Assembly (NCBI GenBank): GCA_944331895.1
Contig: CALVIX010000002.1
Span: 33,099-97,098, forward strand
Reading direction: 5' to 3'
Source: an uncultured Bacilli bacterium
GTDB taxonomy: Bacteria > Bacillota_I > Bacilli_A > RF39 > UBA660
DNA: 64,000 nucleotides
Shown: positions 43,997 to 52,411 of the stretch, piece by piece
Numbering within the stretch: position 1 is the first letter of the stretch
How the letters are laid out: each line of letters opens with the position of its first letter
Translations under genes and position numbers: made by a program
The notes under the pieces: model-generated
Seen by the model: the letters and a program-made list of their open reading frames with translations, nothing else
Told to the model about the DNA's origin: nothing
Database searches by the model: none

Positions 43997-45247
43997 ATGG
44001 ACTTTTATAGAAGATCAGAATCGATCAAATTGTATACCATAAAGAAGCAGATAGATGACGAATTGATGCAAAATGGGCAGTATAGTATCGATATATTACT
44101 TCTTTATTATAAAATGGATGATGTTTTAGATCTATTGGAGACATATTCTAGAACTTATTATGAAATAGTTAGAGAAGATCGATATCAGAAAAAATTTTTA
44201 TTTCTATACATGCAGGACATAGTAAATTTTTACAACAAAGCATTATTATTAGTAGACCGACAAATTTTACATATGTTAATTAAAAAATCAAAACTTCCTT
44301 CAAACCGCTTATATAAGAAAGAAAATATCAGTTTTATAAATAATCAATCAAGAGAAGACCGACTATTAGAAATTTTAGATCGTTTAAAACGATGTGTATT
44401 GTTGTATTATAACGTCTATAATAAGAAAAAAATAGAGTTAGAACTTTCCGATAAGAAGAAAATAAAAGTGCAATTTTTCGAACATAATTTGCCGCACATA
44501 TTAGGTATTACCAAACAACAAATTTTATCTAATCCGGAAACAATGTCTATATTGAATTTGAAACATACAGATAGCGCTATTGATATTCTTTATAAGATTA
44601 TTAATGATTTTGATCGTTCTCAGCACATTATCGAAGAACAAACTAAAAGAAAACACATCGTAGATCAACAATTTTTAAATCCTACGTGTTATGAATTACT
44701 TCCATTTGACAAAATAGACTTAAAAACAAGAGCTTTTATGAAAAATAGCCCATATACTCACGTCACAACGTTCGTTTCATTGGCTCAAGGTGAGAGATTA
44801 ACAAATCAGAATGACTGGGCGGACCAAGTTCAAATAGCACGGCGCCCATTAGTAGATTATGGTGATGGATCTCCTACTATAGATGATTATATTCTCACAG
44901 GATACGGAGAAAATAAACGCTTGGCTACACATGTTCCTATCAGTTCTATTGTCGTAGCACAAGAAAATATTAAAAGATATAGAAAAAAATTTAAAAGCCA
45001 AAAGCCGCATACAATTATATCTGTAAAATGTCCTGCATCTGATTACATAAATATTTTTTCACCAAAAGAACAGATTCAAGTATATTATCAATTATTAGAA
45101 GATTTTGGTGGAGATGATGGAATGGATTTATCAGAACTTGGTAGAGAAATTTTAGAATTTATTAATAGTTATGAAGATAGGGTAGAGAAGGAATATCAAA
45201 AGCGATTAGAAATGAAAAATTTATATCATCAATATAAAAAAGGATAG
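43997..45247 (+). CDS. Large orphan protein, possibly nuclease-related
   Basis: The 416-residue soluble protein is not securely recognised. It is rich in Lys, Ile, Tyr and Asp. The first ~110 residues are helical; around 155-200 it reads VQFFEHNLPHILGITKQQI, recalling the His-containing motif of PBECR4-type phage nuclease domains, but this is a weak impression. The C-terminal half has long beta/coil strings (TRAFMKNSPYTHVTTFV, DYGDGSPTIDDYIL) and a charged helical end. The ATG at 43997 follows GGGGAG; an in-frame start 21 bases upstream lies within the promoter region. It is AT-richer than its neighbours, suggesting transfer. Confidence 0.7.
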   Translation: MDFYRRSESIKLYTIKKQIDDELMQNGQYSIDILLLYYKMDDVLDLLETYSRTYYEIVREDRYQKKFLFLYMQDIVNFYNKALLLVDRQILHMLIKKSKLPSNRLYKKENISFINNQSREDRLLEILDRLKRCVLLYYNVYNKKKIELELSDKKKIKVQFFEHNLPHILGITKQQILSNPETMSILNLKHTDSAIDILYKIINDFDRSQHIIEEQTKRKHIVDQQFLNPTCYELLPFDKIDLKTRAFMKNSPYTHVTTFVSLAQGERLTNQNDWADQVQIARRPLVDYGDGSPTIDDYILTGYGENKRLATHVPISSIVVAQENIKRYRKKFKSQKPHTIISVKCPASDYINIFSPKEQIQVYYQLLEDFGGDDGMDLSELGREILEFINSYEDRVEKEYQKRLEMKNLYHQYKKG

Positions 45248-45270
45248 AAGCAACGTTCTATCCCCTTTTT
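45242..45270 (+). terminator. Intrinsic terminator
   Basis: GGATAGAA-GCAACG-TTCTATCC followed by CCTTTTT; it overlaps the stop codon of the orphan gene. Confidence 0.85.
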
Positions 45271-45276
45271 ATAATG

Positions 45277-45399
45277 TTATAACAATGATCCTAAGCCAAA
45301 CACACTTGTTATAATGAATACAATAACACTAATCAATAAGCCTGCAAAAAAACCTCCCAATGTAAAAAGAAACCCCATTTTAAAATAATCGTCTCCCAT
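45277..45399 (-). CDS. 40-residue hydrophobic protein paired with an HTH regulator
   Basis: This short gene encodes a polar start (MGDDYFKMG) and one long hydrophobic stretch with glycines (about 10-36, FLFTLGGFFAGLLISVIVFII). AAGGAGG lies ten bases before the ATG, directly after the stop of the HTH gene, so the two form an operon. A small membrane protein behind an Xre regulator could be a toxin-like or stress peptide, but nothing in the sequence proves this. Confidence 0.65.
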   Translation of the reverse strand: MGDDYFKMGFLFTLGGFFAGLLISVIVFIITSVFGLGSLL

Positions 45400-45417
45400 T
45401 GCTAATATACCTCCTTA

Positions 45418-45654
45418 CTATATATCTTTGCGTCGGATGCTTTCGCTTGTAATATATTGCTTGGTTTTTTTATTTTGAAACAAAATTTCGTAATTACAAG
45501 TTTCGGCAATTTTTTCGATTGTTTCAAAAACAGGCTGAATCGTTCCAGTTTCATATTGTGAAATCGTATTACGAGCGATTCCGGTTTTTTTACCAATTTC
45601 ACATTGATTAAATCCACTTTGCTTTCTCATGTATCTTAAAATTTGCCCAATCAT
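45418..45654 (-). CDS. Xre-family HTH regulator
   Basis: The 78-residue protein is almost entirely a helix-turn-helix: MIGQILRYMRKQSGFNQCEIGKKTGIARNTISQYETG (about residues 1-37), then a helical dimer region (IEKIAETCNYEILFQNKK). It should bind a palindromic operator as a dimer, probably its own. The ATG at 45654 follows GAGGGAT. A promoter-like TTGGAA, 18-base spacer, GATAAT lies upstream on the minus strand. It is co-transcribed with the 40-residue hydrophobic protein. Confidence 0.82.
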   Translation of the reverse strand: MIGQILRYMRKQSGFNQCEIGKKTGIARNTISQYETGTIQPVFETIEKIAETCNYEILFQNKKTKQYITSESIRRKDI

Positions 45655-46361
45655 ATAACATCCCTCTACAGTGATTATCTCAAATTCTTCCGATAATTTC
45701 CAAAAAAGTCTGAAATCCGGACATAATAAACAGGGGAGAGATTGAGTCAAAATCGAACTTCAATAAACAACATAAGCCAATATAAATTTTAACTTTTACG
45801 TTTCCTCCTCTTTGACCCAAATAAATTAATAATATAACAAGATTGGGGCATCATAAAAATAGATGGAAATCAAAAGGCATATGATTTCTTAATCATATAA
45901 AGAAATAAGTGATGTTGGAAAATTAGTCCTCTTCCCCTATTCGCATGTTAAAAAAATAGAGAAGAGGTAATGATTAAAAATGTAGAAACGCTCTAAAATG
46001 AATCGAAATAAAAAAAGACGTATAATTGATCGTCCGATTTAAAATAATGAAAGAATATAATATGATTATAACTTCAAAATATACCAAATTAAGTTATGGT
46101 AACATTATAAAATGATGATTAATGAGCAACAATTAAAAATTTAAATCGCATATAAAATTTATATCAGAAATAAATTCATAGAGTAATGTTGATATAAGAT
46201 CTTTAGAAGTGTATTAGGAACAAAAAGACGTTACTAAATTATTAAATAAATGGATAACTAATAATATATCTTATGTTTCAATACAAAACGCAGATAATGT
46301 ATATTATGTTAACTTCTCAAAATAGATAAAATGAAACTAATAGAAGTCCACCTTACCTCTT
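45655..46361. other. 700-base AT-rich stretch with decayed reading frames
   Basis: No intact gene is present. It holds the upstream control region of the HTH gene, a short fragment translating as KIDGNQKAYDFLI (45853-45900, +), and a longer broken frame at 46155-46325. Stops are frequent in all frames. I saw no inverted terminal repeats, transposase motif or attachment-site duplication. Confidence 0.65.
46155..46325 (+). pseudogene. Remnant of an unidentified gene
   Basis: One frame reads KFISEINS, stop, SNVDIRSLEVY, stop, EQKDVTKLLNKWITNNISYVSIQNADNVYYVNFSK, stop (written in pieces across the two stops at 46179 and 46215). The continuing protein-like composition across the stops suggests decay of a real gene. 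The family is not recognised. Confidence 0.45.
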
Positions 46362-47026
46362 TTAAATAATTTTTAACGATTTATAAAAATTCTCTTGTGA
46401 ATTAGGATTTTGAATAAGGGACAGTTTTATATCTAATAGAGTTAATACTAATTCTTTCGTTTTTTCATTGTCCGAAAAGATTTTTTTCCAGATAAGTTGC
46501 TTTATAATTTTTACAAAAGCAATAGCGGAAAATATTATAAATAAAGTCAGCAAATATATATAGATTCTATCTTCCGGAGAGCCGAATATATCGTTATCTA
46601 AAGTTAATGTGACTAATATAGATAAGGAAATACTAACCATGAGTTCTTTCCATTCGATTTTCTCTTCTTTTGCTAATAATTGTACTTGAAAATAATCAAT
46701 GATAATATCAATTTTCTCTAATGAATAAAAATCATATTTTTTTAATAAAAAGATTACCTTTCTTGTTACATCACTGGTAATATTTATATTAAACTCTTTC
46801 ATCGATGTAACATGATATGATTTCATTATACCGTGAAAAACATAACATCCTACAGCGATAAGTAATTCTATAGACTTAAAAAGATGGTAATCGCTTGATT
46901 ATGAAAAAAGAAGTGTATAATTACGAAAAAGAATGAAAATATGATTAAGAGCTTTTTTGCTAAATAATGACATACTATTGTGCGAGGATATTGTTTTTTA
47001 TAATCTTTATAGAAATTATTTAACAA
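46362..47026 (-). pseudogene. Four-helix membrane protein interrupted by a frameshift
   Basis: The first part (TTG at 47026) encodes LNNFYKDYKKQYPRTIV, a hydrophobic helix and TIFL before a stop at 46868. A -1 shift near 46878, in a run of five T, continues without break as KSIELLIAVGCYVFHG into the frame of the ATG at 46826, which gives 154 more residues with two further membrane helices. The joined product has about 220 residues and four membrane segments. It may be a mutation, a sequencing error or programmed slippage. GAAGGAGAG and a consensus promoter (47057-47085) lie upstream. Confidence 0.6.
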
Positions 47027-47056
47027 GGTTACTCACTCTCCTTCTCTATTCAGCAT

Positions 47057-47085
47057 ATTATATATATAATTTGTTTTAGTGTCAA
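47057..47085 (-). promoter_or_regulatory. Perfect-consensus promoter of the frameshifted gene
   Basis: On the minus strand TTGACA (47085-47080), a 17-base spacer and TATAAT (47062-47057): both hexamers match consensus exactly. Confidence 0.85.
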
Positions 47086-47113
47086 CAAAATGCAAAAAGA
47101 AAATATTTTATCA

Positions 47114-47140
47114 TTGAAAATTCATTATGTATGTTATACT
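47114..47140 (+). promoter_or_regulatory. Promoter of the NERD gene
   Basis: TTGAAA (47114-47119), a 15-base spacer and TATACT (47135-47140) in the extended form TGTTATACT. Confidence 0.6.
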
Positions 47141-47193
47141 TAGATTGAGGTAATTACTGCTAGTACAGAGTAATCCTGTTGGAGGTTAGATAT

Positions 47194-47907
47194 ATGAATG
47201 TATTAGTCGTAATGTTTTGTTGTATGATATGCTCTATTATAGTTATTTTTGTGATATTTGCAATTATCGATCACGTTAGGTACAAAGAACATAAATACTA
47301 TAAATTAAATGGTAAAAAATTTCATCAGGCGATTTCCAACCGTATCAGTTATGGAGAACGGCAAATTTACTCCTTATTAAAAAAGAATTATCCAAATTCA
47401 TTTTTTCTGTCAAATTTGTATTTGGAAAATGAACAGAGGGACGATTCTACTGAAATTGACTTAGTTATGATCCATGAATCCGGAATATATGTGATTGAAT
47501 CAAAAGATTATATCGGAGGTATTATTGGAAACAGTTATGAAAAAATATGGAAAAAAGCTATCAGAAATCATCCATTATACCCCATGTTAAACCCTGTTTG
47601 GCAAAATAGAAAACATATTCAATTTTTGTGTAATTCTTTAGATCATCTATTTTATCCTGATGAAATATATTCCTATATTGTATTTGGTAACAGAAGCACT
47701 TTAAAAAAAATAAAATATAACTGTAATCATACGAGAGTTGTAAAATTAAATCAATTATTGAGTTGCATCGGTTATGATGTGTTGCATAGCGAATATAAAT
47801 TAAGTTATGAAGAGATGAATCAAATCTACAAAACGTTAGAAAAACATACAAAACCAAGTAGAAAGTTAGTAAAAGAACATCATGATCGAGTGTCAAAAAA
47901 ATTTTAA
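47194..47907 (+). CDS. Membrane-anchored NERD-domain protein
   Basis: The 237-residue protein has an N-terminal membrane helix (about 2-26) and then a nuclease-related domain (about 50-165): GERQIYSLLKK, STEIDLVMIHESGIYVIESKDY, and PVWQNRKHIQFL. The Glu/Asp/Glu-x-Lys residues fit the restriction-endonuclease-like fold of NERD proteins, which are linked to DNA processing or defence but rarely tested. The charged C-terminal helix is basic. The ATG at 47194 follows GGAGG. It is divergent from the frameshifted membrane gene. Confidence 0.82.
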   Translation: MNVLVVMFCCMICSIIVIFVIFAIIDHVRYKEHKYYKLNGKKFHQAISNRISYGERQIYSLLKKNYPNSFFLSNLYLENEQRDDSTEIDLVMIHESGIYVIESKDYIGGIIGNSYEKIWKKAIRNHPLYPMLNPVWQNRKHIQFLCNSLDHLFYPDEIYSYIVFGNRSTLKKIKYNCNHTRVVKLNQLLSCIGYDVLHSEYKLSYEEMNQIYKTLEKHTKPSRKLVKEHHDRVSKKF

Positions 47908-47978
47908 TTAACAAAAACTACCACTACCCTACTGAATAATCATCTATATGTTGAACATACTATAAATGGGTGATGAAA

Positions 47979-48119
47979 ATGGCAAAGAATAAAAAGCAGA
48001 ATAATGCGAAAGCAAAAGCTAAGAACATGAAAAAAGTTACCGATGCTAATGCTAATAACAATAGAGTATCTGACGAAAACAATATTGGTTTTGAAAATGA
48101 TACGAAAAATTGTAAATAA
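47979..48119 (+). CDS. 46-residue Lys/Asn-rich protein
   Basis: The gene encodes MAKNKKQNNAKAKAKNMKK followed by an Asn/Asp-rich half (TDANANNNRV…IGFENDTKNCK). There is no hydrophobic core; it is probably disordered. The composition is like small acid-soluble spore proteins of minor type, but no alignment supports that. GGGTGATG sits seven bases before the ATG, TATAAA lies upstream, and a strong terminator follows, so expression is likely. Confidence 0.65.
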   Translation: MAKNKKQNNAKAKAKNMKKVTDANANNNRVSDENNIGFENDTKNCK

Positions 48120-48123
48120 AAAG

Positions 48124-48146
48124 CGAAGAAATTTTCTTCGTTTTTT
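48124..48146 (+). terminator. Intrinsic terminator
   Basis: CGAAGAA-ATT-TTCTTCG followed by six T; the minus-strand gene ends within its T-run. Confidence 0.88.
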
Positions 48147-48702
48147 AATATGCCATAGGTTTTTGAGAACCTTCGAAAGATAATCCTTTTGTTTCTGTAA
48201 TCTTATTTAAAAGGTTCTTATATACTTCTGTTTTCTGATCGTCGTTCATCGTATCAAATTGTAATGGAATCTCTTCTTTTAATTCTTTTGGAATGGAAGT
48301 AAATGTTACAGTAATATAATCGTTTAATGTCTTTGCATCATACCATTTTAAGAAGTGTTCCCATTGTTCTGTACTAATTTGTTCTATTGAATGTGGTAAC
48401 ATTAAAGATAGTCCACGAATCGATCGAGCAAGTTCCATCGCTGTGATTACACTTTCTTTTTGTAAAACATACTCTACCCTCTCGCCTTCGTCAGGTATTG
48501 TTTTTTTTGCTTCTCTCCATGATGGTTCTAAGACTGTTTCGCAGAGCTCTAGGCAATTGCGATAATGTTCCATCTCTTCATACATTCCTATGGTATGAGA
48601 ATCAATATAATCTAACTGTGTATATTCTGCAACCATGTAGTATTGTGCAGTTGTAATGGGGCGATTGAGAAAAAAATAACCTCTACTACGTTCTTCTGCC
48701 AT
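48145..48702 (-). CDS. Hypothetical protein, 185 residues
   Basis: This is a soluble, mostly helical acidic protein with no signal peptide. Recognisable strings include RGYFFLNRPITTAQYYMVAEY near the start, HYRNCLELCETVLEPSW and EQWEHFLKWYDAKTLNDYITVTFTSIP. I do not recognise a family. The ATG at 48702 follows GAAGGA; an in-frame ATG at 48720 overlaps that region. It follows the acetyltransferase gene by 38 bases on the same strand. Confidence 0.72.
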   Translation of the reverse strand: MAEERSRGYFFLNRPITTAQYYMVAEYTQLDYIDSHTIGMYEEMEHYRNCLELCETVLEPSWREAKKTIPDEGERVEYVLQKESVITAMELARSIRGLSLMLPHSIEQISTEQWEHFLKWYDAKTLNDYITVTFTSIPKELKEEIPLQFDTMNDDQKTEVYKNLLNKITETKGLSFEGSQKPMAY

Positions 48703-48740
48703 ATTTTTTCCTTCTTTCATTTCTTCCTACGTTTATTATA

Positions 48741-49262
48741 TCATTTTTTTAAATACTTTTGACATAAACTATCTTTTTTTACAACATCTTCATAAATCGG
48801 ATATTTTTCTTTATTTCTTGGAATCGAATCTAAATAGTATTTGATCCCAGTTCTATAAAATCCTAAGTTTCCAATCGTTTTTTGAGATGCAACGTTTCGT
48901 GGCATAATCTGTGTATGTATCGTGGTCGTTGGATGAAAATGTTTTTCGATTAAAATTGACATTACAAGAAGTCTTTTTGCGATTCCTTGTCTACGGTAAT
49001 GTTCATTGACGATGTAATACACTTGTGACAGTTCTTCTCTCTCTAGGCTGAATCCATATCGAACACCACATAATCCAACTAATTGATCCTTATCATAACA
49101 GGCAATTCCAAAAGTATCAAACTTATCTAACCCTTTTTGTCGTTCTTCATCGAGTGATTTAGAAAATAAAGCTTCTGCATTTTCAAAGTACGTGGCTTTT
49201 AAAAGGCATTCCCATAAGCTTTCTCCTGTTAACATTCTATATTCGTACTCTTTTTCTTCCAT
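48741..49262 (-). CDS. GNAT-family acetyltransferase
   Basis: The 173-residue single-domain GNAT protein has the acetyl-CoA loop IVNEHYRRQGIAKRLL (about 84-99) and the later RNVASQKTIGNLGFYRTG typical of the fold. It transfers acetyl groups from acetyl-CoA to an amine; the substrate cannot be told from the sequence. AAGGGAT precedes the ATG at 49262. Confidence 0.85.
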   Translation of the reverse strand: MEEKEYEYRMLTGESLWECLLKATYFENAEALFSKSLDEERQKGLDKFDTFGIACYDKDQLVGLCGVRYGFSLEREELSQVYYIVNEHYRRQGIAKRLLVMSILIEKHFHPTTTIHTQIMPRNVASQKTIGNLGFYRTGIKYYLDSIPRNKEKYPIYEDVVKKDSLCQKYLKK

Positions 49263-49317
49263 CAGTTATCCCTTCTTACGAGCTAGTATTATATCTTTTT
49301 TTTCCGAAAAAAGCAAA

Positions 49318-50076
49318 TCAATTCATGAGCGCATGACTTAAAAGCATGAATATAATTCCAATAAAAAATGCTTTATATGTCAGTTTTACTTCTTTGTAAC
49401 TTTTACTGGTTGGAATCAGCTCATATATCGAAATATGTATCATGATCCCAGCAATCAGTGAAAAAAGGATTCCCATCATTGCATCCGTCATATATCGTGC
49501 TAAAAATAGATAAGCAATGATTGCTCCAATCAGCTCTGAAATTCCCGAGATAAAAGTATAAAATATCGCTTTTGTTTTTTTCGTGGTTGCATAATAGATT
49601 GGAATGGCAATGCTGATTCCTTCTGGGATATTATGTAAGGCAATGGCTATCGTTAGAGTAATTCCTAACTTTAAATCATTTGAGGACGTCATAAAAGTAG
49701 CAATACCTTCAGGGACGTTGTGTAAGATAATAGCAATCATAGAAAAGATTCCTACTTTATATAATTGTTGATTTTTTTGATCGACAGATGTCGGAAGATA
49801 AATATCAATCAACATGGAAAAGATGATTCCTACTACGATAAAAATAGCGCTTATCAATAGTGCTGGAAATGGTAAGAAAGTCGTATTTAAATATGAGATA
49901 CTATTTGGAATTAAATCTGTAAAAGAAACAGTCAACATAATTCCTGCTGCAAATGCGAGGGAAATTGTAATCATTAAAGAAGTTTTTACTCTTTTAAAAA
50001 AGATTGGAATTGTCCCAATTAGAGTAGATGCACCAGCAATCAACGAAAATAAAAAAGCATACATAGTTTTACTCAT
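49318..50076 (-). CDS. zupT: ZIP-family metal transporter (ZupT-like)
   Basis: ZupT-type carriers import zinc and other divalent metals. The 252-residue protein has eight predicted membrane helices and the two metal-site motifs IILHNVPEGIATF (TM4) and IALHNIPEGISIA (TM5), preceded by FTDLIPNS. The variable loop (about 95-108) is short and not His-rich. AGGTGATC precedes the ATG at 50076. No metal-regulator site is evident. Confidence 0.93.
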   Translation of the reverse strand: MSKTMYAFLFSLIAGASTLIGTIPIFFKRVKTSLMITISLAFAAGIMLTVSFTDLIPNSISYLNTTFLPFPALLISAIFIVVGIIFSMLIDIYLPTSVDQKNQQLYKVGIFSMIAIILHNVPEGIATFMTSSNDLKLGITLTIAIALHNIPEGISIAIPIYYATTKKTKAIFYTFISGISELIGAIIAYLFLARYMTDAMMGILFSLIAGIMIHISIYELIPTSKSYKEVKLTYKAFFIGIIFMLLSHALMN

Positions 50077-50102
50077 TCGATCACCTACTACTTTAATATA
50101 TG

Positions 50103-50141
50103 AAAAAAGACAAGCAATATGAGCAAACTTGTCTTTTCGTT
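50103..50141 (-). terminator. Terminator of the corA–xerD–phosphohexomutase operon
   Basis: AAAGACAAG and CTTGTCTTT pair over a 13-base loop; on the minus strand a T-run follows. Confidence 0.8.
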
Positions 50142-51512
50142 TTATAAGAGAGAGTGAATGAAATCCATAAATTCTTTTTGTATTTTGGATAAAGTTTCTT
50201 GATCTTTCGCTTCAAACCGAAGGGTGACATTAGGTCCTGTATTAGAGACTCTAGCTAAGGCCCAAGCATCTGTCCACTCTACTCTAACTCCGTCGATATC
50301 GCTAAAAGAATAACCTTTTTCTATCGCATACTCTTTCACTTTATCGACAATTTCGAATTTTTTTTCTTCCGTTGTTGCAACCTTGATTTCCTCTGTAGAA
50401 ACATACTTAGGAATATTGGTTAATAGATCGGTGAAACTTTCTTCTTTTTTAGATAAAATTTCAATCATGCGTAATCCTGCATAAATACCATCGTCAAATC
50501 CAGGAAATTTATCTCTGAAAAAGACGTGTCCAGAAAACTCTCCACCAAAGTCAAAATTTCCGGTATTGACCATCATATTTGTATAGCTTGCACCAGTACG
50601 GTACATTACAGGTTCTATTTCTAAGTCTTTTAAGCCATCGATCAGGGATTTTCCGCATTTTACATCGAATAGAGCTTTTCTCATCTTCAAGTGATCATTT
50701 AAATCACGGTATACTAAAAGCATAAATTGATCGATTGGAACAACAGAACCTTTGTTATCGACAAATCCAACGCGATCGGCATCTCCGTCGATTCCAATAC
50801 CGAGATCATAGCCTAATTCAACAACCTTTTTTCCAAGATCTATCATATTTTTAGAAACAGCAGGGTCTGGATGATGATTTGGAAATGTTGGATCGCTTTC
50901 ACAATACAAATATTCTACTTGAATCGGAAATTGTTTTATTGCTTCCTTTACGATAACAGAGCCAGTTCCGTTTCCACAGTCGATCACAGCCTTGATCGGA
51001 TGTGTTCCAAGATTGATTGAGCTTTGAAGTAATGTCAAATAATCATCGTGAATTGAGTATGGTATAATTTTTCCAGTTCCATCTTTAAATTGGCATGCTT
51101 CTGTATATTTTTGAAAGGTTCTAATAGCTTCTCCATAAGCATTTCCTACTTCCGAAAAAGAAATCTTGAAACCATTATACTCTCTTGGATTATGGCTTGC
51201 AGTAATCATGACACCGGTTTTTAATTTTTGCTTTTTCTTTGCATAATAATACATCGGCGTCGTTACGAGTCCTAATGAGAGAATAGAAACACCAGTTTCT
51301 TTTAATCCTTCTAAAAATGCGTGATATAATTCTTCTCCAGATTCCCTATTATCGTGTCCTACAATTGTAGTAGTTTCTCCCATCGTTTGAATGTATGATC
51401 CGAAAGATTTTCCTAGCGTGTATGCGACATCACTATCAATTTCGCTAGGATAAATACCTCTTAAATCATATTCTCTAAAAATAGTTGGTGTAATATCGTT
51501 TCTTATTTTCAT
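50142..51512 (-). CDS. manB: Phosphomannomutase/phosphoglucomutase
   Basis: The enzyme moves phosphate between C6 and C1 of mannose or glucose, feeding surface polysaccharides. The 456-residue four-domain protein has REYDLRGIYP at the start, the catalytic phosphoserine loop TASHNPREYNG, the metal loop GIDGDADRVGF, the sugar loop GGEFSGH and a C-terminal phosphate loop (SNTGPNVTLRFEAK). GEFSGH fits bifunctional PMM/PGM. The ATG at 51512 follows AAAGGA and starts two bases after the xerD stop; the gene symbol is by family only. Confidence 0.9.
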   Translation of the reverse strand: MKIRNDITPTIFREYDLRGIYPSEIDSDVAYTLGKSFGSYIQTMGETTTIVGHDNRESGEELYHAFLEGLKETGVSILSLGLVTTPMYYYAKKKQKLKTGVMITASHNPREYNGFKISFSEVGNAYGEAIRTFQKYTEACQFKDGTGKIIPYSIHDDYLTLLQSSINLGTHPIKAVIDCGNGTGSVIVKEAIKQFPIQVEYLYCESDPTFPNHHPDPAVSKNMIDLGKKVVELGYDLGIGIDGDADRVGFVDNKGSVVPIDQFMLLVYRDLNDHLKMRKALFDVKCGKSLIDGLKDLEIEPVMYRTGASYTNMMVNTGNFDFGGEFSGHVFFRDKFPGFDDGIYAGLRMIEILSKKEESFTDLLTNIPKYVSTEEIKVATTEEKKFEIVDKVKEYAIEKGYSFSDIDGVRVEWTDAWALARVSNTGPNVTLRFEAKDQETLSKIQKEFMDFIHSLL

Positions 51513-51513
51513 A

Positions 51514-52410
51514 TTATTTCCTTTCTTGTGCATGTGGATGATATTCGTCGTATTCGTGTTTTATTTTCTCGTTTGTGACATGTGTATAAATTTGTGTGGT
51601 CGAAATATCGCTATGTCCCAACAATTCTTGAATACTTCTCAAATCAGCTCCATGGTTCAATAAATGAGTTGCAAAAGAATGTCTCAAAGTATGTGGTGAA
51701 AATGGTGTTGTGATTTCCTTTTCTTTTGCTATTTTTTTTAGTATTTTGAAAAATCCTTGTCGTGTCATTTTATTACCGTGATTATTGATGAATACGTAAT
51801 TATTAGACGATCTTTTCATCATTTTAGGGCGGTGTTCTTCAATATAGATACGAAGTGCTTCCTTGGCATAATCACCAAGTGGGATCACTCTTTCCTTACT
51901 CCCCTTCCCGAGGGTACGAACTGTATCGGAATAAAAATCGATATCATTGAGTTCTAGATTCACTAGTTCGCTTACGCGAAGACCTGTCGCATACATTAGT
52001 TCTAACATTGCTTTGTTACGGTAACTGTAATGATCTGTAAGTGATACATCTAATAGTTTTTCCACCTCTTCTTCCGAAAGAACGGAAGGCAATGTCTTTC
52101 TGATTTTTGGTAGTTCTATAAACTCGATTGGATTTTTTTGGATCATCCGCTCCATGAGTAAAAATTTATAAAAAGAACGCAGACAAGAAATGTTTCGAGA
52201 CATCGTTTTATCTCCCAAATGTTGTTCTTTTAAATATGATAAATAACGTTTAATATCGTCTTTTTTCACTTGTTCTAGTTCGGGGTGTCCTAAGAATTCA
52301 TAATATTTTATAAGATCTCTTTCATAGGATTGAATTGTATTCTCACTATATTTTTTATCGATATATAAATAGTTCAAAAATTCTTCGATACATTCTAAAA
52401 AGCGGTTCAT
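51514..52410 (-). CDS. xerD: Site-specific tyrosine recombinase, XerD-like
   Basis: XerD with XerC resolves chromosome dimers at dif. The 298-residue protein has an N-terminal SAM-like core-binding domain (about 1-90) and a catalytic domain with Arg in ATGLRVSELV, Lys in LGKGSKER, HTLRHSFATHLL, LLGHSDIS and the nucleophile Tyr in TTQIYTHV. The end YHPHA matches the Xer tail (YHPRA). It lies in a tight operon, one base from corA and one from the mutase gene. It is not flanked by mobile-element features, so it is housekeeping rather than an integrase. Confidence 0.92.
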   Translation of the reverse strand: MNRFLECIEEFLNYLYIDKKYSENTIQSYERDLIKYYEFLGHPELEQVKKDDIKRYLSYLKEQHLGDKTMSRNISCLRSFYKFLLMERMIQKNPIEFIELPKIRKTLPSVLSEEEVEKLLDVSLTDHYSYRNKAMLELMYATGLRVSELVNLELNDIDFYSDTVRTLGKGSKERVIPLGDYAKEALRIYIEEHRPKMMKRSSNNYVFINNHGNKMTRQGFFKILKKIAKEKEITTPFSPHTLRHSFATHLLNHGADLRSIQELLGHSDISTTQIYTHVTNEKIKHEYDEYHPHAQERK

Positions 52411-52411
52411 G

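Noticed and set aside
45655..46361. AT-rich gap considered as a replication origin, attachment site or insertion element
   Set aside because: No cluster of DnaA boxes, no terminal inverted repeats, no direct-repeat ends and no integrase or transposase frame were seen.
46870..46885. T-run considered as a canonical programmed -1 slippery site
   Set aside because: The heptamer in the reading frame is C TTT TTA rather than T TTT TTA, and no clear downstream stem was found; mutation or read error is at least as likely.
51514..52410. Tyrosine recombinase considered as a phage or element integrase
   Set aside because: It has the Xer-type ending and sits in a tight operon with corA and a phosphohexomutase, with no element genes nearby.
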